Shown here: positions 49,424 through 57,123 of the stretch, piece by piece
Numbering within the stretch: position 1 is the stretch's first letter
Layout: every line of letters begins with the position of its first letter
Source of the DNA: an uncultured Pseudoflavonifractor sp.
Lineage (GTDB): Bacteria; Bacillota; Clostridia; Oscillospirales; Oscillospiraceae
Reading direction: 5' to 3'
Assembly: GCA_947425785.1 (NCBI GenBank)
Contig: CANEAY010000001.1
Span: 62,001-126,000, forward strand
DNA length: 64,000 bases
Translations under genes and position numbers: made by a program
Notes under the pieces: model-generated
What the model saw: the letters and a program-made list of their open reading frames with translations, nothing else
The model's database searches: none
What the model was told of the DNA's origin: nothing

Positions 49424-51244
49424 GTGACATTTGAAGAGCTGAAGGAGAAGGCCCACGCCCTGCCTTTGAAGCCCGGCGTGTACATTATGCAGGACGCCAA
49501 GAACGAGGTCATCTATGTGGGCAAGGCCAAGGCCCTGAAAAACCGGGTGAGCCAATACTTTGCCAACCTGGCCTCCCACACGGAGAAGACCCGTGCCATG
49601 GTGTCCTCCATCGACCACTTCGACGTCATCGTGGCGGACAGCGAATTCGAGGCCCTGGTGCTGGAAAACTCCCTCATCAAGCGGCACCAGCCCCATTACA
49701 ACATCCTTTTGAAGGACGACAAGGGCTATCCCTACATCCGGCTGGATGTGAACGCCGACTATCCCCGGTTCTCCCTGACCAACAAGGTCTCGGAGGACGG
49801 GGCCCGGTACTTTGGGCCCTACGGCAGCCGCAGCGCCACCTGGGACATTCTGGAGGCGCTGCGCACCACCCTGAAGCTGCCCTCCTGCAGCAAGAAATTC
49901 CCCAGGGATGTGGGGAAGGAGCGGCCCTGCCTCAACTACCACATGGGCCTGTGCGACGGGTACTGCCGGCCGGAGATGGATCCCCAGCGGCACCGGGAGG
50001 CCATGGAGCAGGCCATCCGCCTTTTGGAGGGGCGGTTCAAAGAGGTGAAGGACGACCTCACCAACCAGATGGAGTTGGCGGCGGAGGAGATGCGCTTCGA
50101 GCGGGCCGCCGAGCTGCGCGACCAGATCAGGGCCATCGAGCTGCTGGGGAAGCGGCAGAAGGTGGTGGCCGGCTCCCTGGCGGACACCGACGTGGTGGGC
50201 TTCTTCCGGGGAACGGCCAAGAGCTGCTTCGTGGTGCTCCACTTTGTGGAGGGCGACCTGGCCGCCAAGGACTGGGACTTGATGGAGACCCCCATGGAGG
50301 AGGACGAGGGGGAGGTCTTGTCCGCCCTGGTGCGGCAACATTATGTCAACCGAAACCGGATGCCAAAGCAGATATTGCTCCCTTGTGAGCTGGAGGACGA
50401 GGCGGCGCTGACCCGGCTCTTTTCCGAGGCGTCGGGCCGCAGGGTGGAGCTGGTGAACCCCCAGCGGGGGGCTAAGATGGATCTCATCAAGCTGGCCAAC
50501 AAGAACGCGGTGGAGGAGGTGGAGCGCTCCACCTCCCGGGCGGAGCGGCAGTCCAAGACTTTGGAGCTGCTGGGGAAGGTGCTGGATATGGAGCCCCCCC
50601 GGCGCATCGAATCCTACGACATCTCCAACCAGGGCGCCGACGACATTGTGGCCTCCATGGTGGTCTATGCGGAGGGGCGGCCCCTGAAGCGGGACTACCG
50701 CCGGTTCAAGCTGAAGGATATGGACATGCCAAACGACTACGCCTCCATGGAGCAGGTGCTCACCCGCCGGTTCCGGCGCTACCTGGAGGGGGACGAGAAA
50801 TTTGACCAGCTGCCCGACGCCCTCTTTATCGACGGCGGGGAGGAGCACGCCCGGGTAGCGGTGGGGGTTGAGAGTGCTTTGGGCCTTTCTATCCCGGTGT
50901 TCGGCATGGTGAAGGACGACAGGCACCGCACCCGTGCCCTGGTGACCCCGGAGGGGAAGGAGATCGGGATACAGAAGTACCCGGCGGTCTTTGCCCTGGT
51001 GGGGCAGATCCAGGAGGAGACCCACCGGTTTGCCATCGAGTTCCACCGCCAGCAGCAGTCGCAGCGGGTAAAGGGCTCGGAGCTGGACAAAATACCGGGG
51101 ATCGGCCCCACCCGGAGAAACGCCCTTTTGAAGCACTTTAAGAGCGTGAAGAATATCAAGGCCGCCAGCCTTGCCCAGCTCCAGGAGGCGGCGGGGAAGG
51201 CCACGGGACAGGTGGTCTACGATTATTTCAACAAAAAAGAGTGA
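49424..51244 (+). CDS. uvrC: Excinuclease ABC subunit C
   Basis: A 606-residue nucleotide-excision nuclease. The N-terminal GIY-YIG domain (GVYIMQDAKNEVIYVGKAKALKNR) makes the 3' cut, and the UVR motif (LAAEEMRFERAAELRDQI) binds UvrB. The RNase-H-like domain (SYDISNQGADDIVASMVV, DALFIDGGEEH) makes the 5' cut, and a terminal HhH (KIPGIGPTRRNALLKHF) binds DNA. Start is GTG 49424 with GGGGGTGGGG upstream. First gene of the uvrC-rsmD-coaD run. Confidence 0.96.
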   Translation: MTFEELKEKAHALPLKPGVYIMQDAKNEVIYVGKAKALKNRVSQYFANLASHTEKTRAMVSSIDHFDVIVADSEFEALVLENSLIKRHQPHYNILLKDDKGYPYIRLDVNADYPRFSLTNKVSEDGARYFGPYGSRSATWDILEALRTTLKLPSCSKKFPRDVGKERPCLNYHMGLCDGYCRPEMDPQRHREAMEQAIRLLEGRFKEVKDDLTNQMELAAEEMRFERAAELRDQIRAIELLGKRQKVVAGSLADTDVVGFFRGTAKSCFVVLHFVEGDLAAKDWDLMETPMEEDEGEVLSALVRQHYVNRNRMPKQILLPCELEDEAALTRLFSEASGRRVELVNPQRGAKMDLIKLANKNAVEEVERSTSRAERQSKTLELLGKVLDMEPPRRIESYDISNQGADDIVASMVVYAEGRPLKRDYRRFKLKDMDMPNDYASMEQVLTRRFRRYLEGDEKFDQLPDALFIDGGEEHARVAVGVESALGLSIPVFGMVKDDRHRTRALVTPEGKEIGIQKYPAVFALVGQIQEETHRFAIEFHRQQQSQRVKGSELDKIPGIGPTRRNALLKHFKSVKNIKAASLAQLQEAAGKATGQVVYDYFNKKE

Positions 51245-51269
51245 AGCGACCCGAAAGGATGGAAGAGAG

Positions 51270-51821
51270 ATGCGCGTCATTACAGGCTCGGCCCGGGGGC
51301 GGAAGCTGAAGGAGCTGCCCGGCATGGACACCCGGCCCACCACCGACAAGGTGAAGGAGTCCATTTTCAACATCGTCCAGTTCGACGTGGAGGGGCGGCG
51401 GGTCCTTGACCTCTTCGCCGGCACCGGCCAGCTGGGCATCGAGGCCCTCTCCCGTGGGGCGGAGAAGTGCGTTTTCGTGGACGCCAGCCGGGAGGCGGCC
51501 AAGATCGTTCAGGAGAACGTGGCCCTCACCGGCTTTGAGAACCAGAGCCGTGTCCACCACGGGGACGCGGTGGCCTTTCTCACCTCCTGCCGGGAGAAGT
51601 TCGCCCTGGCCTTTTTGGATCCCCCTTACAACTCCGGCCTGCTGGACAAGGCCCTGGAAAAGATCGCCGAGATTGACATTATGGCGGAAAATGGTATAAT
51701 TGTCTGTGAAAGTGCCGCAGACCGGCTCCTGCCCCAGCTCCCCGAGCCCTATGAGATGGGCCGGGAGTACCGCTACGGCAAGATCAAGCTGACTCTTTAC
51801 CACCGCCGCGCCCGGCAGTGA
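51270..51821 (+). CDS. rsmD: 16S rRNA (guanine(966)-N(2))-methyltransferase
   Basis: A 183-residue methyltransferase. It opens MRVITGSARGRKL, with SAM motif VLDLFAGTGQLGIEALSRGA and catalytic DPPY in LAFLDPPYNSG. RsmD next to coaD is a widespread pair. ATG 51270, 25 bp after uvrC. Confidence 0.94.
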   Translation: MRVITGSARGRKLKELPGMDTRPTTDKVKESIFNIVQFDVEGRRVLDLFAGTGQLGIEALSRGAEKCVFVDASREAAKIVQENVALTGFENQSRVHHGDAVAFLTSCREKFALAFLDPPYNSGLLDKALEKIAEIDIMAENGIIVCESAADRLLPQLPEPYEMGREYRYGKIKLTLYHRRARQ

Positions 51822-51849
51822 GGGACGCCGCGGCCAAGGATGTGTAGCC

Positions 51850-52347
51850 ATGAAGACTGCCATTTATCCCGGCAGCTTTGACCCCATCACTCTGGGGCAT
51901 CTGAACATCATCAAGCGGGCCGCCAACTGCTTTGACAAGCTCATCGTCTGCGTGATGGTGAACTCGGAGAAGGTGAACACGGGCCTCTTTACCCCCGACG
52001 AGCGGGTGGAGCTCATCCGCCGGGTGGTGGCCAAGCTGCCCAACGTGGAGGTGGACAAGTCCTCCGACATGGTATCCGAGTACGCCCGGAAGCGGAAAGC
52101 CTGCACCCTGGTCAAGGGCCTGCGGGCGGTGTCCGATTACGAGAAGGAGCTTCAGATGGCTCTCATCAACCGGAAGCTGAACCCCAGGTTGGACACCATG
52201 TTCCTGCCTTCCAGCGCCAAGTATACCTATGTCAGCTCCAGCATGGTCAAGGAGATGGCCTATTACGGAGCCGACCTGAGCGATTTTGTTCCCCGTGAGA
52301 TCATTGGGGACGTGGACGAAAAAATGAAAAGCGGGAGGAAGCTATAA
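51850..52347 (+). CDS. coaD: Phosphopantetheine adenylyltransferase
   Basis: A 165-residue nucleotidyltransferase for the fourth step of CoA synthesis. The T/HxGH motif appears as GSFDPITLGHLNII, and the family pattern YVSSSMVKEMAYYGADLSDFVP is present. It starts 28 bp after rsmD. Its stop overlaps the ATG of the next gene (TAATG), so they are coupled. Confidence 0.95.
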   Translation: MKTAIYPGSFDPITLGHLNIIKRAANCFDKLIVCVMVNSEKVNTGLFTPDERVELIRRVVAKLPNVEVDKSSDMVSEYARKRKACTLVKGLRAVSDYEKELQMALINRKLNPRLDTMFLPSSAKYTYVSSSMVKEMAYYGADLSDFVPREIIGDVDEKMKSGRKL

Positions 52348-52871
52348 TGGCCACTGAAGTTGACGAACTGCTGGATATGCTCTTTGATATGATCGACGAG
52401 GCCAAGAGTGTGCCCCTGGCCTCGGATAAGTGCATGGTGGAGCGGGACAAGGCGCTGGATCTCATCGATGAGATCCGGGGCCAGTTCCCCATGGAGCTGG
52501 CCGAGGCCAAGAAGCTGCGCAGCGCCCGGGACGAGTACATTGCCTCCGCCAAGCGGGAGGGGGAGCTCATCCTGAAGCAGGCCGAGGAGAAGGCCAAGCA
52601 GATGCTGGCGGAGGACGAGCTCATGGCCAAGGCCAAGCGCCAGGGCGAGGAGCTGCTGAACCAGGCCAAGCGGTACAGCAAGGAGCTGCGCCAGGCGGCC
52701 AACACCTACTGCGAGGACGCCATGCGCCGCACAGAGGAGGCTGTGGCCGAGGCCCACGACGAGATCAAGAAGGCCCGCAGCCGCTTCCGGGCGGCGGCCG
52801 CCAGCGCCGAGGGGGCGCCCCAGAGCGGCCAGGGCCAGAACCAGATCTTCGACGCCGAGGCGGAGGAGTAA
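52347..52871 (+). CDS. Coiled-coil protein of unknown function
   Basis: A 174-residue, highly charged, almost fully helical protein (Lys/Glu/Ala heptads from about 25 to 150) ending in a Gln/Gly/acidic tail. It resembles V-ATPase subunit H/E or DivIVA-like stalks only through its coiled coil, and no ATPase genes are near. Translational coupling to coaD is the only functional clue. The gene ends at a strong terminator. Confidence 0.75.
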   Translation: MATEVDELLDMLFDMIDEAKSVPLASDKCMVERDKALDLIDEIRGQFPMELAEAKKLRSARDEYIASAKREGELILKQAEEKAKQMLAEDELMAKAKRQGEELLNQAKRYSKELRQAANTYCEDAMRRTEEAVAEAHDEIKKARSRFRAAAASAEGAPQSGQGQNQIFDAEAEE

Positions 52872-52880
52872 AAAGGAGAA

Positions 52881-52917
52881 AAAAGACGGCTGGCGGATAT
52901 CCGCCAGCCGTCTTTTT
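52881..52917. terminator. Terminator after the coiled-coil gene, shared with the RCC1 gene
   Basis: A perfect palindrome, AGACGGCTGGCGGAT/ATCCGCCAGCCGTCT (52884-52913), flanked by A- and T-runs. Confidence 0.93.
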
Positions 52918-52948
52918 ATGCGGTTTCAGCCCCTTATGGCGGAGAAGT

Positions 52949-54616
52949 TCAGCCCACGTAAGGCTTGCCGGTATCAATATTGACCTGGCGGTCGCCGCTG
53001 TTCCAAGTCACATTGAAGCCCAGGGCCTGGCCCAGGTCACGGAGCTTGAAGTAGGTGTAGCCGCCCCCCTTGTCGTCGGTGAGGAGGATGGCGGAGAGGG
53101 GCACCTCCCGGTTGTTCACGGTCAGGGAGGGCTCCCCCAGGCGGCCCTGGCGGTCGCCGGAGAAGGGGGTGTGCATCTCGGAGCCGTTGGAGGAATAGGT
53201 GAAGCCGGTGAGGATGGAGGTGCCGGAGGCGCTCCAGCTCACCTGGAACTGGGCGGGGGAGCCGTTGAGGATGAAGGCGGCATCCCGGAGCTTGACGTAG
53301 TTGGTCTCATAGCCGTTCTCGTCCTTGATGGCATAGGCCTGAAGGGTGGTGGGGACGCCGTCCAGCTTCACCTCCTGGGTGCGGGCGTAGGCGGTGATGA
53401 GCTGGGGGTAGAGCTCCTCGGTGGTGGGGGGAGGGGTCGCGGCGGAAGGAGCCGATGGGGTGGTGACGGTGACGGAGGTGCCCTGGAAGGTGCCGCTGCC
53501 CAGCTGGCCGCTGGAGTTGCTGCCCCAGGAGAGGAGGGAACCGGCACGGATGGCCAGGGAGTGTTCGCCGCCGGCCTGGATCCACTGGATGTTGTCCTCC
53601 AGGTGGACGGGGGTGGTGAGTTTTTTCCCGGTGGCGGGGGAGAGCTGGCCGTAGGTGTTGTCCCCCCAGCCCCAGAGGGAGTCGTCCGTTCGGATGGCCA
53701 GGACATGGCAGGCCCGGGAGGAGCCGCCGGCGCTCACCGCCTTCACCCCGGAGAGGATCTGCACGGGGGTGGTCTGGCAGAAGGAGGCGGCGGGATACAT
53801 GACGGCCATGTTGCCGGTGCCGCCGTTGCCCAGCTGGCCGAACCTGTTGTCCCCCCAAGCCCAGAGGGTGCCGTCGGTCTTGAGGGCCAGGGAGTAGGCC
53901 CGGCTGGCGGTGATGGCGGAGACCCCCTCCATCACCTGGATGGGGGTGGGGCAGTCGGCCAGGGGGTCGTCCCCCGGCGTGTTGGCCCCCAGCTGGCCGG
54001 AGAGGTTGGAGCCCCAGGCCCAGAGGGTGCCGTCGGCCTTGAGGGCCAGGGTGTGGGCCTCCCCGGCGGCCACAGCGGTGACGGAGTCCATCACCTTGGC
54101 GGGGATGGGCTGATCCTGGGTGGTGCCCAGGCCCAGCTGGCCGCTGCGGTTGGCCCCCCAGGCCCAGAGGGTGCCGTCGGCCTTGATGGCCAGGGAGTGG
54201 GAGGCTCCCGCCCAGGCCGAGGCCGCGCCGTCCATGACTTTGGCGGGGGTGGGGTGGGGGGTGTTGTCCTGGGTGCCCAGGCCCAGCTGGCCGGAGGCGT
54301 TGTTGCCCCAGGCCCAGAGGGTGCCGTCGGCTTTGAGGGCCAGGGAGTGGTTGCCCCCGGCGGCCAGGCCGGTGACGGAGTCCATGACCTTCACCGGGCT
54401 GGGCTGGTCGGCGGAGCCGCCGTCCCCCAGCTGGCCCATGCTGCCGGAGCCCCAGGCCCAGAGGGTGCCGTCGGCCTTGAGGGCCAGGGTGTGCCGGTCG
54501 CCGGCGGCGGCCAGATGGAATTCACCGGGGGCCTCCGCCGCCGCGGCGGGGAGGGTCAGAGCGCACAGAAGGGCCAGGGCGGTCAGTGCCCCGGGCCAGC
54601 GTTTTGTCCTGTTCAT
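52949..54616 (-). CDS. Secreted RCC1-repeat protein with C-terminal copper-amine-oxidase-N-like domain
   Basis: A 555-residue exported protein. The signal peptide ends near AAAAEA. About seven RCC1-type blades follow (core SLALKADGTLWAWGNNASGQLG), forming a likely beta-propeller. The C-terminal 150 residues contain NYVKLRDAAFILNG and YFKLRDLGQALGFNVTWN, the two halves of a Cu_amine_oxidN1-like domain common in clostridial surface proteins. No anchor is seen. Binding partner unknown. ATG 54616 follows GGAGG. Confidence 0.88.
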   Translation of the reverse strand: MNRTKRWPGALTALALLCALTLPAAAAEAPGEFHLAAAGDRHTLALKADGTLWAWGSGSMGQLGDGGSADQPSPVKVMDSVTGLAAGGNHSLALKADGTLWAWGNNASGQLGLGTQDNTPHPTPAKVMDGAASAWAGASHSLAIKADGTLWAWGANRSGQLGLGTTQDQPIPAKVMDSVTAVAAGEAHTLALKADGTLWAWGSNLSGQLGANTPGDDPLADCPTPIQVMEGVSAITASRAYSLALKTDGTLWAWGDNRFGQLGNGGTGNMAVMYPAASFCQTTPVQILSGVKAVSAGGSSRACHVLAIRTDDSLWGWGDNTYGQLSPATGKKLTTPVHLEDNIQWIQAGGEHSLAIRAGSLLSWGSNSSGQLGSGTFQGTSVTVTTPSAPSAATPPPTTEELYPQLITAYARTQEVKLDGVPTTLQAYAIKDENGYETNYVKLRDAAFILNGSPAQFQVSWSASGTSILTGFTYSSNGSEMHTPFSGDRQGRLGEPSLTVNNREVPLSAILLTDDKGGGYTYFKLRDLGQALGFNVTWNSGDRQVNIDTGKPYVG

Positions 54617-54671
54617 AGAGGGCGGCCTCCTATATATTAAAAGTATAAAAATGGCGAAAAAGGACAGAACC

Positions 54672-54700
54672 ATTCTACCCCAGAACGCCCGGTCTGGCAA
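54672..54700 (-). promoter_or_regulatory. Promoter of the RCC1-repeat protein gene
   Basis: On the minus strand TTGCCA (54695-54700) and TAGAAT (54672-54677) are 17 bp apart. Confidence 0.68.
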
Positions 54701-54740
54701 GGCCCACTTTGGCCCTGCCCGGCCGGGCGCTTTTTTCTTT
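54686..54740 (+). terminator. Orphan plus-strand hairpin with T-run
   Basis: CGCCCGG (54686-54692) pairs with CCGGGCG (54723-54729), enclosing GGCA-A-GGCC/GGCC-C-TGCC, followed by six T. No plus-strand gene lies upstream within 1.8 kb. It overlaps the RCC1 promoter. Confidence 0.5.
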
Positions 54741-54973
54741 TGTACCGGCTCCACTTGCCGGGAGAAAAATTTGTGAAAAAAGCGCAGGGCCGGAGGGAGA
54801 TATCTTGTCGAAACACAAGATATGGGGTGCTGGATTTGACGAGGCGCAATAGGCTGTGGTTTTGCCTGGAAAAATAGTTACAAAGAAAAACAGAAACCCC
54901 GCTTCTATACGAAAAAAGAGGAAATTGGCCTGAAAAAAATGAAAAATCCCAGGAAAAAAATTCAAAAGAAGTA
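54741..54973. other. AT-rich spacer between the RCC1 and mraZ promoters
   Basis: No gene seen. It contains a 9-bp-arm hairpin ATATCTTGT/ACAAGATAT (54800-54823) and several A-tracts (54950-54961). Confidence 0.6.
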
Positions 54974-55002
54974 TTGCAATTTTGTTACAGAGCCTTTATA
55001 CT
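54974..55002 (+). promoter_or_regulatory. Promoter of the mraZ (dcw) operon
   Basis: TTGCAA (54974-54979) and TATACT (54997-55002) are 17 bp apart. Confidence 0.78.
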
Positions 55003-55012
55003 AAAAACGCAG

Positions 55013-55027
55013 TGGAGCGAAATGGAG
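55013..55027 (+). promoter_or_regulatory. Putative MraZ binding repeats
   Basis: Two TGGAG direct repeats separated by five bases lie just after the predicted start site. E. coli MraZ binds TGGGN repeats with the same 5-nt spacing. A third copy is not clear. Confidence 0.45.
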
Positions 55028-55067
55028 CATAAGACCATAAAAAGACATCAAAGTGGGGGGTGAGAGC

Positions 55068-55484
55068 GTGACCGGGACATATGAACATTCCATCGACGCC
55101 AAGGGTCGGCTCTTTATCCCCGCCAAGCTCCGGGAGGAGCTGGGGGTGTCTTTTCACCTGGCCATGGGGGTGGACGCCTGTCTGGCCATCTACCCCCAGG
55201 AGACCTGGGAGCGCTTCACCGAGAAATTTGCCTCCCTGCCCATGAGCCAGTCCAAGGCTATGCGGCCCCTCTTTGCCAACGCCAGCAAGTGCGAGCTGGA
55301 CAGCCAGGGGCGCATCGTGGTGCCTCAGAAGCTGCGCAAGTACGCGAACTTGGATAAAGATGTGGTCATCATCGGGGTCAACGACCGGGCGGAGATCTGG
55401 TCGGCCGAGACCTGGAACGCCCAGGAGGAGGAAGAGATGACCCCGGAGAAGATGTCCGCCTGTATGGAGGCGCTGGGCTTCTGA
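55068..55484 (+). CDS. mraZ: Transcriptional regulator MraZ
   Basis: A 138-residue AbrB-fold protein with two MraZ repeats (YEHSIDAKGRLFIPAKLR and CELDSQGRIVVPQKLRKYA). It autoregulates the division/wall cluster. Start GTG 55068 lies after GGGGGGTGAG; a GTG at 55053 would add five residues. Its stop overlaps the rsmH start (TGATG). Confidence 0.93.
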   Translation: MTGTYEHSIDAKGRLFIPAKLREELGVSFHLAMGVDACLAIYPQETWERFTEKFASLPMSQSKAMRPLFANASKCELDSQGRIVVPQKLRKYANLDKDVVIIGVNDRAEIWSAETWNAQEEEEMTPEKMSACMEALGF

Positions 55485-56419
55485 TGGAGGAATTCATCCA
55501 CAAACCAGTGCTGCTCGATGAGTGCATCCAGGGGCTGAACATCCGGCCTGACGGGGTCTATGTGGACGGCACCCTGGGCCGGGCGGGCCACTCCAGTGAG
55601 ATCGCCAGACGGCTCACCACCGGCCGGCTCTACTGCATCGACCGGGATATGGCCGCCATTGAAGCGGCACGGGAGAAGCTGGGGCCCTGGATGGAGCGGG
55701 TGAAGCTCATCCACGGCAACTTCACCGATCTGGCCCAGCTGCTTTCGGAGGTAGGAGCCCCCGGAGTGGACGGGATGCTCTTCGACTTTGGCGTGTCCTC
55801 GCCTCAGCTGGACGACCCGGCACGAGGCTTTTCCTACATGTACGACGCCCCGCTGGATATGCGGATGGATCAGAGGGAACCCCTTACCGCCCGGACGGTG
55901 GTCAATGAGTGGCCCCAGGAGGAGCTGCGGCGCATCCTCTGGCAGTATGGAGAGGAGCGGTATGCCCCCGCCATCGCGGGAGCCGTCGTCCGGGCAAGGG
56001 GACAAGCTCCCATTGAGACGACCTTTCAGCTGGTGGACGTGATACGCTCCGCCCTTCCGGCCCAGGCCCTGCGGGAGAAGCAGCACCCCGCCAAGCGCAC
56101 CTTTCAGGCCATCCGCATCGCCGTCAACGACGAGCTGACCGCGGCGGAGCGGGTCATCGAACAGGCGGTGCCCCTCTTAAATCAGGGGGGGAGGCTGTGC
56201 ATCATCACCTTCCACTCCCTGGAGGACAGGATCGTAAAGACCGGCTATGCCGGGTTTGTGAAGGGCTGTACCTGCCCGCCAGACTTCCCGGTATGTGTGT
56301 GCGGGAAGAAGCCAAGCCTGAAGCTCATCAACAAAAAGCCCATCCTTCCCGGGGAGGCGGAGCTGGAGGAGAACCCCCGCTCCCGTAGCGCCAAGCTGCG
56401 CATCGCCGAGAAGCTGTAA
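55484..56419 (+). CDS. rsmH: 16S rRNA (cytosine(1402)-N(4))-methyltransferase
   Basis: A 311-residue methyltransferase (MraW). It opens HKPVLLDECIQGLNI; the SAM loop is VDGTLGRAGHS. LFDFGVSSPQLDDPARGFSYMYDAPLDMRMD and CIITFHSLEDRIVK are the family landmarks. The usual YHPAG-like N-terminal form is slightly changed, and length is normal. Confidence 0.96.
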   Translation: MEEFIHKPVLLDECIQGLNIRPDGVYVDGTLGRAGHSSEIARRLTTGRLYCIDRDMAAIEAAREKLGPWMERVKLIHGNFTDLAQLLSEVGAPGVDGMLFDFGVSSPQLDDPARGFSYMYDAPLDMRMDQREPLTARTVVNEWPQEELRRILWQYGEERYAPAIAGAVVRARGQAPIETTFQLVDVIRSALPAQALREKQHPAKRTFQAIRIAVNDELTAAERVIEQAVPLLNQGGRLCIITFHSLEDRIVKTGYAGFVKGCTCPPDFPVCVCGKKPSLKLINKKPILPGEAELEENPRSRSAKLRIAEKL

Positions 56420-56468
56420 AGAGAGATATTACAAGATCCGCACGCGGTCAAGCGGAGAGGAGAATACC

Positions 56469-57011
56469 ATGGCAAGTGCCGTCAGACGGGGCAGCTACGA
56501 CCCCTACCGCAATCTCACATATTCCGCCTATGACGGTTCTGCCGCCCGGGTGCTGGACGGGGAGGAAGTCCTCCGCCCCCAGCCCAAAGTACGGCCCCGC
56601 CATCAGGAACTGGCCCGGCCCAAGGTGCAGGTGCGCCAGGCGGGGAAGGTCTCCCTCTTCGCCGTGGTGGGCTTCGCCGCTGTGGCGGTGCTGGCGGTGT
56701 TCATTCTGATGAGCTACGTCCAGCTGGCCACCGTGTCCGGCGAGGTGGTGGCCCTCAATAATGAGATGGAGCGCCTCCAGAGCGAGGAGTCGGTGCTCCG
56801 GGCCCGGTACGAGCTGGCCTACGACGTGGGCGCCATCGAGAGCGCCGTCACCGCCGACGGCTCCATGAGCCGGCCCCAGCTGGGGCAGATGGTCTATGTG
56901 GACATGACCGAGCCGGACAGCGTGGTGGTCTACGAGCAGAGCCAGGAGGTGGAGACCAGCTTCTGGGACAGCGCCAGACAGGCTGTGGGCAATCTGCTGT
57001 CATATTTTTGA
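56469..57011 (+). CDS. ftsL: FtsL-like septum protein
   Basis: A 180-residue bitopic protein in the ftsL position. It has a basic cytoplasmic part (1-60), a membrane helix (about 60-82; LFAVVGFAAVAVLAVFIL) and a short extracytoplasmic coiled coil (VVALNNEMERLQSEESVLRAR). Sequence conservation in FtsL is weak, so the call relies on topology and position. It would join DivIC/FtsB and the division PBP. Confidence 0.83.
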   Translation: MASAVRRGSYDPYRNLTYSAYDGSAARVLDGEEVLRPQPKVRPRHQELARPKVQVRQAGKVSLFAVVGFAAVAVLAVFILMSYVQLATVSGEVVALNNEMERLQSEESVLRARYELAYDVGAIESAVTADGSMSRPQLGQMVYVDMTEPDSVVVYEQSQEVETSFWDSARQAVGNLLSYF

Positions 57012-57066
57012 GAGGCAGGCCATAGACTTCGTTGAGAAGGCACAGAAAGAGAAAAGAGTAAAAAGT

Positions 57067-57099
57067 GAGGGCGTAAGAAAAAGATTTTCTTACGCCCTC
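57067..57099. repeat. 15-bp perfect hairpin between ftsL and ftsI
   Basis: GAGGGCGTAAGAAAA and its exact complement flank AGA. No T-run follows on the plus strand, so it is not a normal terminator for the operon. Confidence 0.8.
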
Positions 57100-57123
57100 C
57101 TGTGATGAAAGGGGAGAGACCGC

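Noticed and set aside
57067..57099. Terminator between ftsL and ftsI
   Set aside because: No T-run follows on the plus strand, and termination there would cut off the essential wall genes downstream.
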